IMG/VR virus record: IMGVR_UViG_3300044619_002424
Span: 1 to 47,130 of that record
Length of the DNA stretch: 47,130 nucleotides
From: a virus
Direction: 5' to 3' (one strand)
Shown here: piece after piece, positions 16,196-24,484 of the stretch
Numbering within the stretch: position 1 is the stretch's first letter
Layout: every line of letters starts with the position of its first letter
Position numbers and translations under genes: made by a program
Notes under the pieces: model-generated
The model's database searches: none
Seen by the model: the letters and a program-made list of their open reading frames with translations, nothing else
Told to the model about the DNA's origin: nothing

Positions 16196-18469
16196 ACTGC
16201 TATAAGTGTTCTTGCAACTTTAACGGTAGCGTTTGTTGATGCTGCGTTTGTAATTGTCACTCTTAGCAACACATTTCCTGCCGAGATTGAAGTTGATACT
16301 GTTAAAGGAATAACTGTTCCGCCCAATTCAATTACTGCATATTCTGACAGGTAAGAATCAGTTCCATCATGAACAAGCAATACTTCTGAAGTCGTATACT
16401 TTGATCCTTGGGTTACTTGAACAAGGTACTTAGCTGTTCTGTATACTGTCTTATCAAAGCTATCAACTGTTGTGACCGTGTTCACGGTGACAAGCTGAGT
16501 CGAAGTGTTGAGTTCACCAGTTCCAGAATCAAGCGTTATTGCTCCAGTTGCTACGCTACCAAAGGTAACTGCTGCATTGGTGGCAACGTCCTGGCCAATT
16601 GAAAGGCTAATTGTATTAGCATTGTCGTTATAGGCCTTGGTTACACCCGTGCCTGCCGTTATCGCGCCTTCTACGGCGTCCTGAGCTGCCTCAGAGAAGT
16701 CTGAGATCTTTGCTGCTGTCAAAGTAGTAAATGTTAGGTCTCCAGCACCGTTGGTCATTAAGACTGCACCGTTGGCTCCATCAGCACCAACCGCTGAAAT
16801 GATTGAAGCTTCTGTTGTTCCAACAATTGTCGTGAAGTCTAATACTCCAGAACCATTAGTCGTAAGAGCTTGTCCTGCGGTTCCATCACCACCAGCTGCT
16901 GCTATAAGAGCAGCTGCAGTTACGTCTCCAAGGTTAACGTAGTTAGTTCCATCATTTGTAAAAGTCCACTTATCTGTAGTTTCATTCCAAAGAATAGACA
17001 CATCTGTTGATGTTCCTCTATTAACTTCTAAGCCAGCATTTAATGCTGGAGAACCGACGACACCAGAGTTTAATGTAATAATATTATCTTCTACATCTAA
17101 CTGTTCTGTGTTAACAGTTGTTACGTTGCCACTAACTGTCAAGTTACCAGTAACAACGAGGTCTTGACCAATTGTTACGTTTGATGGAAGACCAATCGTA
17201 ACCGCGCCAGCAGAAGATGAAACTTCAACTTCATTTGCAGTACCAGTAAGCGATGTTACCGCACTAGAAGAAAGATCGTTTACCTGACTAGCAGCAATGC
17301 TGATTTGATTTTGTGTAGCTGCAGTTAAACGTCCTTGAGCATCTACGGTAAAAGATTGAGTTGTGTTTGCATAACCGTATGATCCTGCGGATACAGATGT
17401 ATTATCAAGATTGATTGTTATTGTATCTGTATTTGAAGTTACCGAGGTAAGACCTGTGCCGCCCAAAATACTGAGGGTATCTGAACCAGAAGTAATTGTC
17501 TTACTTGTTCCTGAATCGCCAGCAACTTCAAATGCAGTAGCTACGTTTGCAACTAAGTTAGCTGCATAGTTCTGTGCTGCGGTTTGTGCAGATGAAGCTG
17601 CACCAAAAGCATCGAAAGTATTAGCCGTTACGGCTATGGTTGGGGTAGAACCTTCTCCAGTGTTATTGGAAAGGGTGATCCCAGTTCCAGCTACTAAACT
17701 AGAAACATAATCTCCAATAGTATCTGTTGAAAGATTTACGGCATCGTTAATCCAAACACTTCCGTTATAACGAAGGAAGTCGCCATTAGCAGGTGTGGTT
17801 AGAGTAACGTCTGTTTGAGTTGCTAAAGTCGTAGTAATGGTGCTTCCAGCAACTGCTGCATAGACGCCAACTCTTACTGAGTTAGACGATGGTGCAGCTG
17901 AAAAATCTAAAGTAACTGTTCCAGTTGTTGTGGCTTCCCAACGTACATCGATGACTTCATATGGGCTTGCAGCATTGCGCGCAACAACTACAACGTCACG
18001 TGTTCCAAGGTTGTGAGTAACAGTAAAGCTAGTGGTAGTGCCATCACCTATAGTTGAAACGCTTACAGTCCCAGCTAAACCAGTGTCTGTGCCAGGAGCA
18101 AACTTAGTTCCATCAAATTTTAGAACTTGATTGGTAGTGGCTCCATTTGTGTTAATCTCAATTCCGTCAACAAATAAAGTTGAGACATTAGCCTGAGTAG
18201 TCTGTATCGTGGATGGAAGACTTAGGGTGTAAACTCCAGAGGTGGCGTTAGCTGTTACCGAGACTTGGTTTGCAGTTCCAACAACGTTGGATATTAAATT
18301 AACTCCGTATTACTGCATTTGCTGTTTTGTTCTTGTAGAATAATTTACCATCAACAATATTGATGGCCAATTCACCTTCAGCAAGTGACGATGGGGCAAC
18401 ACCAGTTTCGTCTGATCTCCTGAGTAGAAGTGTATTATTTACCGCAAATTTAGATCCACTATAAGCCAT
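16192..18469 (-). CDS. Fibre-like structural protein, requires +1 frameshift at CGG
   Basis: Predicted 758 aa. Codons 1-54 from the ATG at 18469 give a phage fibre N-terminal domain (SLAEGELAINIVDGKLFYKN). Codon 55 is CGG (18305-18307); TAA follows after one more codon. Skipping one base gives GGA and a 704-residue frame with FVDGIEINTNGATTNQVLKF, an IGDG/TRD module, GDSGTSKTITSGSDTLSI and FTVDAQGRLTAA blocks shared with the 471-aa protein, and a C-terminal domain. Without the shift only a 56-residue N-terminal peptide is made. A TACTAT motif lies 37 nt upstream. Confidence 0.75.
18305..18307 (-). other. +1 frameshift site, CGG codon (758-aa fibre)
   Basis: In-frame context GCA GTA ATA CGG AGT TAA. 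Reading ATA then GGA opens the 704-residue frame. The stop follows two codons after the preceding ATA. Confidence 0.75.
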
Positions 18470-18506
18470 TAGCTGCCTCTTCCTCTTTTGAACTAGTTCT
18501 TAATAT

Positions 18507-18512
18507 ATAGTA
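18507..18512 (-). promoter_or_regulatory. TACTAT motif, candidate late promoter
   Basis: Minus-strand TTACTAT followed by ATATTAAG; ends 37 nt before the ATG at 18469. Confidence 0.4.
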
Positions 18513-18554
18513 ATGATACCACAGTTATTAAATAGTCTAAAATTATAAAAATAT

Positions 18555-19283
18555 TTAACTACCTTTAATATTGGCTAAGTAATCTTCTATTTGTTTTATT
18601 TGTCTAGTGTATGAAGATTGTTGTGGATTTCGTGTCCAAGTAGAAGAAATCGTATAACGAGTGTTGCCCTTGATTTGGGTTACTCCATGAAGATGAGAAT
18701 TTCCTGGATTATGAGCGTAGACCATACCTTTTTTCGGCGTTGTCATTTCTCCATAATATGGATAAAACGGTTCTCCACCCTCAAAATTATCATTTAAAAA
18801 TACTACGCATCCGGCAACTCTATCAAAGTGTGATACATAATCTATGTGTGCCATCTGCCAACTATTCGCAGGTGCTCTATTTATGCCTATTTGGTCTGCA
18901 TAGGCTTCAGTGACAAATGACTTAGAAATGAAGTTTTTAATTCTATTATGAATATCTAAACATAGTTTTTGAAGTGCAGACGATGCGTATTTGTGCAGTT
19001 GAAGAGCCGTAAGAAGGCCAAGATTTCTTTCATCCCAGAATGGCGCACCAACTACTGGCCAAACTTCTTGTGTTTCTGCAAGCCAGACAAGATAATCGCA
19101 TTCATCTTCTGATAACAGATTTTCTTGTTTAAAAACTTTAAAAGGTTCTACATTTTCAACATACGGATAAGGAAATCTGCTTTTATCAAGGTCATTAATA
19201 TTTCTTGGTTTATTAGTTTCAATATCAACAAACATTGAATAGTTTAAATATTCAGATGAACTAGTATTTGCAAAGTCAAACAT
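18555..19283 (-). CDS. 2OG-Fe(II) oxygenase inside the fibre block
   Basis: 242 aa from ATG 19283, which overlaps the stop of the zinc-ribbon gene as TAATG; a start 66 nt upstream lies inside that gene. HxD in QMAHIDYVS, block VVFLNDNFEGGEPFYP, distal His in SHLHGVTQI, Arg in NTRYTISSTW. It is the only oxygenase located among fibre genes, about 1.1 kb upstream of the 330-aa fibre and next to a zinc-ribbon protein. Could modify fibre proteins, but that is inference. Confidence 0.88.
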   Translation of the reverse strand: MFDFANTSSSEYLNYSMFVDIETNKPRNINDLDKSRFPYPYVENVEPFKVFKQENLLSEDECDYLVWLAETQEVWPVVGAPFWDERNLGLLTALQLHKYASSALQKLCLDIHNRIKNFISKSFVTEAYADQIGINRAPANSWQMAHIDYVSHFDRVAGCVVFLNDNFEGGEPFYPYYGEMTTPKKGMVYAHNPGNSHLHGVTQIKGNTRYTISSTWTRNPQQSSYTRQIKQIEDYLANIKGS

Positions 19284-19528
19284 TACCACTTGCCTAAAGG
19301 GCACACAGCTTGTTTTAATTTTACTTTCATCTTCATAAAACAGCCACACTCTTTACATTGATGTGTAAGTTTAATTAGGCTTGGGCATTGTTCGCATACC
19401 GAATATCTTGATTCAGACTCTTCTTCAGAGGTGTAATTACTCTTATCCAAAAGATCACCTGGTCTAACTGCAGCCCCAAGATTAAGCTGTTCTTGACGTT
19501 TTTTTTTATATTCTTGCCATGGAGTCAT
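19283..19528 (-). CDS. Small zinc-ribbon protein (DUF6171-like), leaderless
   Basis: 81 aa. VCEQCPSL...HQCKECGCFM and the C-terminal VCPLGKW form the four-Cys ribbon with a CP-x-KW end typical of the DUF6171-type phage proteins. N-terminus is basic (MTPWQEYKKKRQEQLNLG). The -10 hexamer TATAAT ends exactly 7 nt before the ATG, so the message is predicted to be leaderless; no Shine-Dalgarno is seen. Overlaps the oxygenase gene downstream (TAATG). Confidence 0.75.
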   Translation of the reverse strand: MTPWQEYKKKRQEQLNLGAAVRPGDLLDKSNYTSEEESESRYSVCEQCPSLIKLTHQCKECGCFMKMKVKLKQAVCPLGKW

Positions 19529-19534
19529 ATGGAT

Positions 19535-19563
19535 ATTATATCACTATATATTTATTGCGTCTA
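19535..19563 (-). promoter_or_regulatory. Extended -10 promoter for leaderless zinc-ribbon gene
   Basis: Minus strand: TAGACG (19563-19558), 17-nt spacer, TGATATAAT with TATAAT at 19540-19535. Predicted start at 19528, the A of the ATG. Second promoter of this geometry in the window. Confidence 0.6.
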
Positions 19564-20019
19564 ATTGAATTTTTTAACATATTTATTTGCAAAATTTGCA
19601 CTAGCCAAAGTCAGGTCAATATTTTCCCAAGATTTTGGATAGTCAAAATCTTCTCCAGCTTCATCTTTTATTTGTTCAAATACGTAATCGGCAACTTTTG
19701 TTCCAATTCCTTGTCTTTGATAATCTGGATGAACATCAAAGATAAATGGTTTTTCTATATTATTTTCTTCATTAAAGTATCTAGCTACGACACAAAGAAG
19801 TTGCCCATCTTCTCCTCGATATAAGGTAACTTTTACATTTAACTCATCATTATGACCAAAAATATGAGGGAATCTTGCTGGAAGTATCTGTTCAGAAAAA
19901 CCAGGAGTACCGAATTCCCCAAATTTTCCTTCAAAAAAATCCCATGTATTAAAAAAACTTTCTTCAGTTCTTTCAAAAGTTGGCAGTAAATCTTGCCATG
20001 ATGTATTTTTGTTAATCAT
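19561..20019 (-). CDS. GNAT-family N-acetyltransferase
   Basis: 152 aa. The acetyl-CoA-binding motif A is clear: FIFDVHPDYQRQGIGTKVAD with the Q-R-Q-G-I-G pyrophosphate loop. Preceding strands carry QLLCVVARYF, and the C-terminal ASANFANKYVKKFN matches the family's last helix. It acetylates an amine on an unknown small molecule or protein. A TACAAT -10-like element 29 nt upstream and AGGAG upstream of the ATG suggest an own promoter. Not a structural protein; inserted among fibre genes. Confidence 0.82.
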   Translation of the reverse strand: MINKNTSWQDLLPTFERTEESFFNTWDFFEGKFGEFGTPGFSEQILPARFPHIFGHNDELNVKVTLYRGEDGQLLCVVARYFNEENNIEKPFIFDVHPDYQRQGIGTKVADYVFEQIKDEAGEDFDYPKSWENIDLTLASANFANKYVKKFN

Positions 20020-20079
20020 AAGTAAATTACTTTCTCCTATATTAATTATTGTACCATGAATTTTTATTCACTGGCCACC

Positions 20080-20674
20080 CTAGAAGCATCCTAAATTACC
20101 ATCTCCCTTGATGTCAATGCACCCAGAACCAGAACCCCCTCCACAGGCAGCACATGCACCGGGAGCAGGAGCTGGTGCAGGTGCAGGAGCAGGAGCTGGT
20201 GCAGGAGCTGGTCCTGCTGGAGGGGTGTATCCACAGTAAGTGGGATCATAAACAGGATTGTATCCACCAGTTCCAGCGCAAGTCTGACATCCACCGCAGT
20301 CGTAATACTGGTATCTATAACCAATATTATCACATGTGTCGGGAAAGACTCTAGTGCAATTTTGTGGCCATGGTTGTGGAGCACATGAAGCGCAAAAGTT
20401 TGGTGGAAAAAATGGTGGAAAGTATGGTGGGAAAAATGGACTATGAATAGAGTAACCAATTGCGGTACTTAAAATTGAGATAGATGTATCTGTAACTGCA
20501 GATATCAATTTATTTTCAAGATTTGGATCTGCTGTGCTAGTTGTGGATATGGTACCCACTACAAAGCCTAGGCTAGTTATGGTTGTGTTGGCAACGTTTG
20601 AATTGGCACCGTGCGCTTATAGCTGGCTTATTATTGCGCCTTGATCCGCCTGCGCTACCTGCTGGAATTGTCAT
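20080..20674 (-). CDS. Phe-Pro and Cys-rich protein B, requires +1 frameshift at CGG
   Basis: Predicted 197 aa. Codons 1-21 (MTIPAGSAGGSRRNNKPAISA) are read from the ATG at 20674, 4 nt after the 1261-aa fibre's stop. Codon 22 is CGG (20609-20611). Skipping one base gives GGT and a 176-residue frame: ANTTITSLGFVVGT as in protein A, then PFFPPYFPPFFPPNF, about thirteen cysteines, a (PA)n stalk of about 16 residues and CAACGGGSGSGC. The zero-frame stop (TAG) follows eleven codons after CGG. Homologous to protein A on both sides of the shift. Confidence 0.75.
20609..20611 (-). other. +1 frameshift site, CGG codon (protein B)
   Basis: In-frame context AGC GCA CGG TGC CAA. Reading GCA then GGT continues the conserved frame. 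The eight bases before and including CGG match protein A's site (GCA CGG preceded by a similar KPxxxA coding stretch). Confidence 0.75.
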
Positions 20675-20678
20675 AAAA

Positions 20679-23600
20679 TTAAGCCTTTAAGTCACCCAAT
20701 ACAATCCATTGATCTGTATTGATCTTTACCATTGTAGCAGATGACCACTGTGTACGTAGTTTAAGTCCTGGAGTTGCATTGACAGTTACGCCATCTGCTC
20801 CTGCAATTTCAAGAGCTCCTGTTCCAATTTGGACAACATCAACTCTGTCACCTATAGTAAATGGCACAGAGCTATTTGCCGGTATTGTGAGTGTCATTCC
20901 AGTTGAGGCATTCATTGTTATAAGTTTGCCTAGGTCTGTAGCCACTAAAGTATAAGGAGTAACTGTTTGTGCATTTATCTGTGATCTAAATCCAGCTCTT
21001 GCAGGACCTTCTTGCAGGATGCTAGGGCTGACTGAGTTGGCAGCAACTGTTGCGGCTTGTCCAGTGTAATTGGTTACAGAAAGTACTTCAGTTCCATTTA
21101 TTTTAATAACTTTACCAGAAGCCAAATCTATATTTTCTGATGAAGTCCAAGATGAAGTTGAGTTCGTCCAGCTAATTGATTTGTTAGTGGAACCAATTAA
21201 AGTTATTCCGCCACCGTCTGCAGCGGCATTCGTTGTCACTGAACCCATTACGATATTTTTATCTTCAACCGTTAAAGTTTCGGTATTTAAAGTTACAGTG
21301 TTTCCTTCAACTATTAAATTGCCACTTACTGTTAAGTTTCCATTTGCAGTTAAGTTTCCACCAATTACAGGATCGATTGTACTTACCCAAGCTGATCCGT
21401 TGTATACCAAAACGCTGTTAGCAGATGCTCCAGTTGCGGATACATCGCCAACATCATCAAGAGTATTAATCTGTGGTATGTCCGCATTAATCCAATTAGA
21501 TCCATCCCACTTTAAGAATTGATCTGGTGTTGCGCCAGTTATTGCAACATCGCCTAAATCAGTTATAGAAGCTGATCCTAATGCCGTAGTATGATCTAAT
21601 GCATCGTGCCTTGTGACATTCAAGTAATTTATATGGTCGTCGTCTGCAAGGCCGCTCATAGATCCGTGATCAGAAACTGGAGTAGTTGGTATAGCGCTAC
21701 CAGAAGATATTATTCTTCTAAGATCCCAAATACTTGTAAATGATGTTTTTGGAGTATTCGTATAAGTATTTGATGTGTAGTAAATTATCTTATAAAGTGG
21801 TCTAAACTCAAATATTGGAAAGCCATCTAAATTAAGATCTTCCCATGTTGCGTCTTCTGCATTATTTGTGGAGCTATAGCTATTTTGTCCAAGAATTGCA
21901 AGTACTGGTTCATTTAGGTTATTGGTAGCCACTATCCAGGAAACGCCCCATCGATTATTGTCAATGTCTGTAGTAGTCCAAGAGCCACCAGTATATTGGT
22001 TATACTTGGCTCTTGCGTTGTACTTCAATGGGAATTGTGTTGCGGTGTCTTTTATCCAACCGCCATTGGAACCAGAATGGTAATAGACTGGTATGTACGC
22101 GCCATTTTCTAATCTCTGTTCCCAAGTATCAGATGTTGGAGTTGCTGAATGTACAATATCAACTTGCAAATCTTCATCATAAAAAGTTCCACCAACCAAA
22201 CTCATTTGAGCATGTGTGTTGCTTGTTCCGTTTCCACCTAAAATATAACCAGATGCACCGAAACCAGAGGCTATTGCTGCACCACGAGTACGATGTAAAT
22301 ACTCATGAGTTGCCCAATCCATGGTAATTCCATGGCGTTCGTCCGCAAAAAATACTGCTTCTGCAACTGTGGAGTTCCAATATATATAAGAAATTGGAGC
22401 TTCATTTTCTAGGTCAAAGAAAGAAGTCTTGTAGCTCAAAGTTCCACTTGAATTATAATAAATATAATATATTCCAGTAGTGTTTGGTATTTCTACATAT
22501 TCATTTGCAGATTTGACGAACTTCTTACCTGCACACCAGACAACATGGCTTGCGGCCGAGTTTACGCCACCTGGCTGTATGTAGAACCTGCGGTTATTAT
22601 TATTAAAAGATATTTGGCTATTATCTTTATTTTCGTGACCAGTTGGTTCATTAGTTGGCAGAGTGCTGTTGACCCAAGCGGAACCATTATACTGAAGGAA
22701 TTGACCATTAGCCGCAGAAGTAATTGTCACATCTGAGACATCATTAATATTATTAACTTCAGTTATATTTGCGTTGATCCAAGCTGATCCATTATATTTT
22801 AAGAATTGACCATTAGTTGCTGAGTTTGTGCCTTGTACATCTGCCAAGTCATTCAAGTGCATGGCGTGTGCAACCCAGTAAGATCCATCTCTATAAAGGA
22901 CATCTCCAGCTGAAGCACCACTTGTTATGACGTCTGGTAATTGATCAAGGGTGGATATAACTATTGAAGCTGTAGAAACATTTCCAAATACTAATACTTT
23001 TGCATCTCCGGATGCAGGAGGTGTTTCAAAATAAACTTTGACTTGAGTATTACTAAAAACTTCCCAAAGTGCGTTTACCACTTCAAATTTTTCACTTGCG
23101 TTTTTCTTCATTACAACCACAAATGGAGCAACTGTGGTAAGACCATGGGTAATCAAAAATTCAGTACTTGAACCATCTCCGATTATTGTAGTGTATTGTA
23201 CGCCAGCTGGTATAGTTAAATCAAGCGCTGATTTAGCAACCCACGTATTTGAATTGCCATCAAAAGCTAAAAGTTGTCCATCTCCAACAAGAGGTACATT
23301 AACATCAGTCAAATTATCTAAAGTAATATTAGCTGCAATTGTTGGAGTTGTTCCTTCTCCAGAGTTATTAGTTACTAAAATTCCAGTTCCAGCAACCAGA
23401 GACTGAACGTAGTTGCCAGTTGTGTCTGTCCCAAGATCAACTTGATCATTAATCCAAGCAGAGCCGTTATACTTAAGATAGCTATTGGCTAATGATGTAT
23501 TAATTGTAACATCTGATAAATTGTCTACGCCAAATGAAGCTAATTGGTTGTTTGTGTATATTGTTGCATTATTGTAAGCTGTTGCAGCTTTTGTAGATGC

Positions 23601-24464
23601 ATCAGTTGCAGCATTTGATTCTGCAGCTGATGCAGCACCGTAAGCATCATAGGTGTTTGTGGTAACTGCAACGGTTGGTTGAGCCTGTTCACCAGAATTG
23701 TTTGTGAGCGTTATGCCAGTTCCGGCGATTAAAGATGCAACGTAGTTACCCGTTGTGTCTGTACCAAGTGCTACTGCATTTGCAACAACATATGCATCTA
23801 GTGTTACGTTTGCTCCGCCATCAATTAAAACGTTTCCTTCTAGATCTCCACCTAAAGTTATTTTTCTAGGAGTTGTCCATCCAGCTGCTGTGCCAGTAAT
23901 GTTCATAGCACCCGTTGCAGGTAGGCTTATGACAATATTGCCAGTCGTTGCAGTTACATCTATTTCATTTGGTGTGCCAGTAATGCTATTGACAAATGTT
24001 GGCTTATTAAGAAGATTGTCCCAATCTATCTTTGCGGCAAGTTCTCCAATTGTTCCAGAAAATACTTCTGATGTGTTTGTAGCATCTGGTATAAAAGTAA
24101 ATTTTCCAGATGAATCATCAAAACCAAAAAATCCAACTTTTGCAGCTGGAGTAGCAAGTGAACCGTCATACCAACGGAACTCAATACCACGATCTTTATT
24201 GTCATCAACTGTTGGTGCAGTTTTTCCACCAAGTGTAATGATAGGGTCTTTAATTGTCGTTACAGTAGAATCAATAACAGTCGTGTTGCCAAGAACAGTT
24301 ATGTTATTTACTGTTAAGTTTTCTTCTGTTGTAATAGAAGTATTTGATTCTTGCAATAAATTTAATGACGAGTTAACTAAAGTTCCGTTACTGTCTAGAT
24401 AATAAAATATTCTATTGATAGGATCAAGTGCTATTTGCCCTTGGGTAATGCTAGGTGTTGCCAC
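20679..24464 (-). CDS. Large tail fibre protein
   Basis: 1261 aa, GTG start with AAAGG upstream. N-terminus SITQGQIALDPINRIFYYLDSNG is a fibre attachment-type domain. Repeated modules follow: GKTAPTVDDNKDRGIEFRWY, TTGNYVxSLIAGTGITL repeats, LDDVGDVxxTGA...YNGSAWVN repeats, one IGDG/TRD-like module (TTIIGDGSSTEFLITHGL) and a mid-molecule domain with many Tyr and Trp. C-terminus LKLRTQWSSATMVKINTDQW matches the 638-aa fibre. Probably the main fibre; the next gene is protein B. Confidence 0.78.
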   Translation of the reverse strand: MATPSITQGQIALDPINRIFYYLDSNGTLVNSSLNLLQESNTSITTEENLTVNNITVLGNTTVIDSTVTTIKDPIITLGGKTAPTVDDNKDRGIEFRWYDGSLATPAAKVGFFGFDDSSGKFTFIPDATNTSEVFSGTIGELAAKIDWDNLLNKPTFVNSITGTPNEIDVTATTGNIVISLPATGAMNITGTAAGWTTPRKITLGGDLEGNVLIDGGANVTLDAYVVANAVALGTDTTGNYVASLIAGTGITLTNNSGEQAQPTVAVTTNTYDAYGAASAAESNAATDASTKAATAYNNATIYTNNQLASFGVDNLSDVTINTSLANSYLKYNGSAWINDQVDLGTDTTGNYVQSLVAGTGILVTNNSGEGTTPTIAANITLDNLTDVNVPLVGDGQLLAFDGNSNTWVAKSALDLTIPAGVQYTTIIGDGSSTEFLITHGLTTVAPFVVVMKKNASEKFEVVNALWEVFSNTQVKVYFETPPASGDAKVLVFGNVSTASIVISTLDQLPDVITSGASAGDVLYRDGSYWVAHAMHLNDLADVQGTNSATNGQFLKYNGSAWINANITEVNNINDVSDVTITSAANGQFLQYNGSAWVNSTLPTNEPTGHENKDNSQISFNNNNRRFYIQPGGVNSAASHVVWCAGKKFVKSANEYVEIPNTTGIYYIYYNSSGTLSYKTSFFDLENEAPISYIYWNSTVAEAVFFADERHGITMDWATHEYLHRTRGAAIASGFGASGYILGGNGTSNTHAQMSLVGGTFYDEDLQVDIVHSATPTSDTWEQRLENGAYIPVYYHSGSNGGWIKDTATQFPLKYNARAKYNQYTGGSWTTTDIDNNRWGVSWIVATNNLNEPVLAILGQNSYSSTNNAEDATWEDLNLDGFPIFEFRPLYKIIYYTSNTYTNTPKTSFTSIWDLRRIISSGSAIPTTPVSDHGSMSGLADDDHINYLNVTRHDALDHTTALGSASITDLGDVAITGATPDQFLKWDGSNWINADIPQINTLDDVGDVSATGASANSVLVYNGSAWVSTIDPVIGGNLTANGNLTVSGNLIVEGNTVTLNTETLTVEDKNIVMGSVTTNAAADGGGITLIGSTNKSISWTNSTSSWTSSENIDLASGKVIKINGTEVLSVTNYTGQAATVAANSVSPSILQEGPARAGFRSQINAQTVTPYTLVATDLGKLITMNASTGMTLTIPANSSVPFTIGDRVDVVQIGTGALEIAGADGVTVNATPGLKLRTQWSSATMVKINTDQWIVLGDLKA

Positions 24465-24484
24465 TATAAAACCTTTCTTTTTAC

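Noticed and set aside
16192-17466. 424-aa fibre protein starting at MGGTGLTS
   Set aside because: The start is inside a module; the frame is open for 840 more bases upstream and joins the N-domain through the CGG shift.
18555-19349. Longer oxygenase start at 19349
   Set aside because: It overlaps the zinc-ribbon gene by 66 nt; the TAATG overlap at 19283 is the normal coupling pattern here.
20091-20459. His/Leu-rich ORF overlapping protein B
   Set aside because: Out-of-frame reading of the B gene; no start signal, and the B frame is conserved with A.
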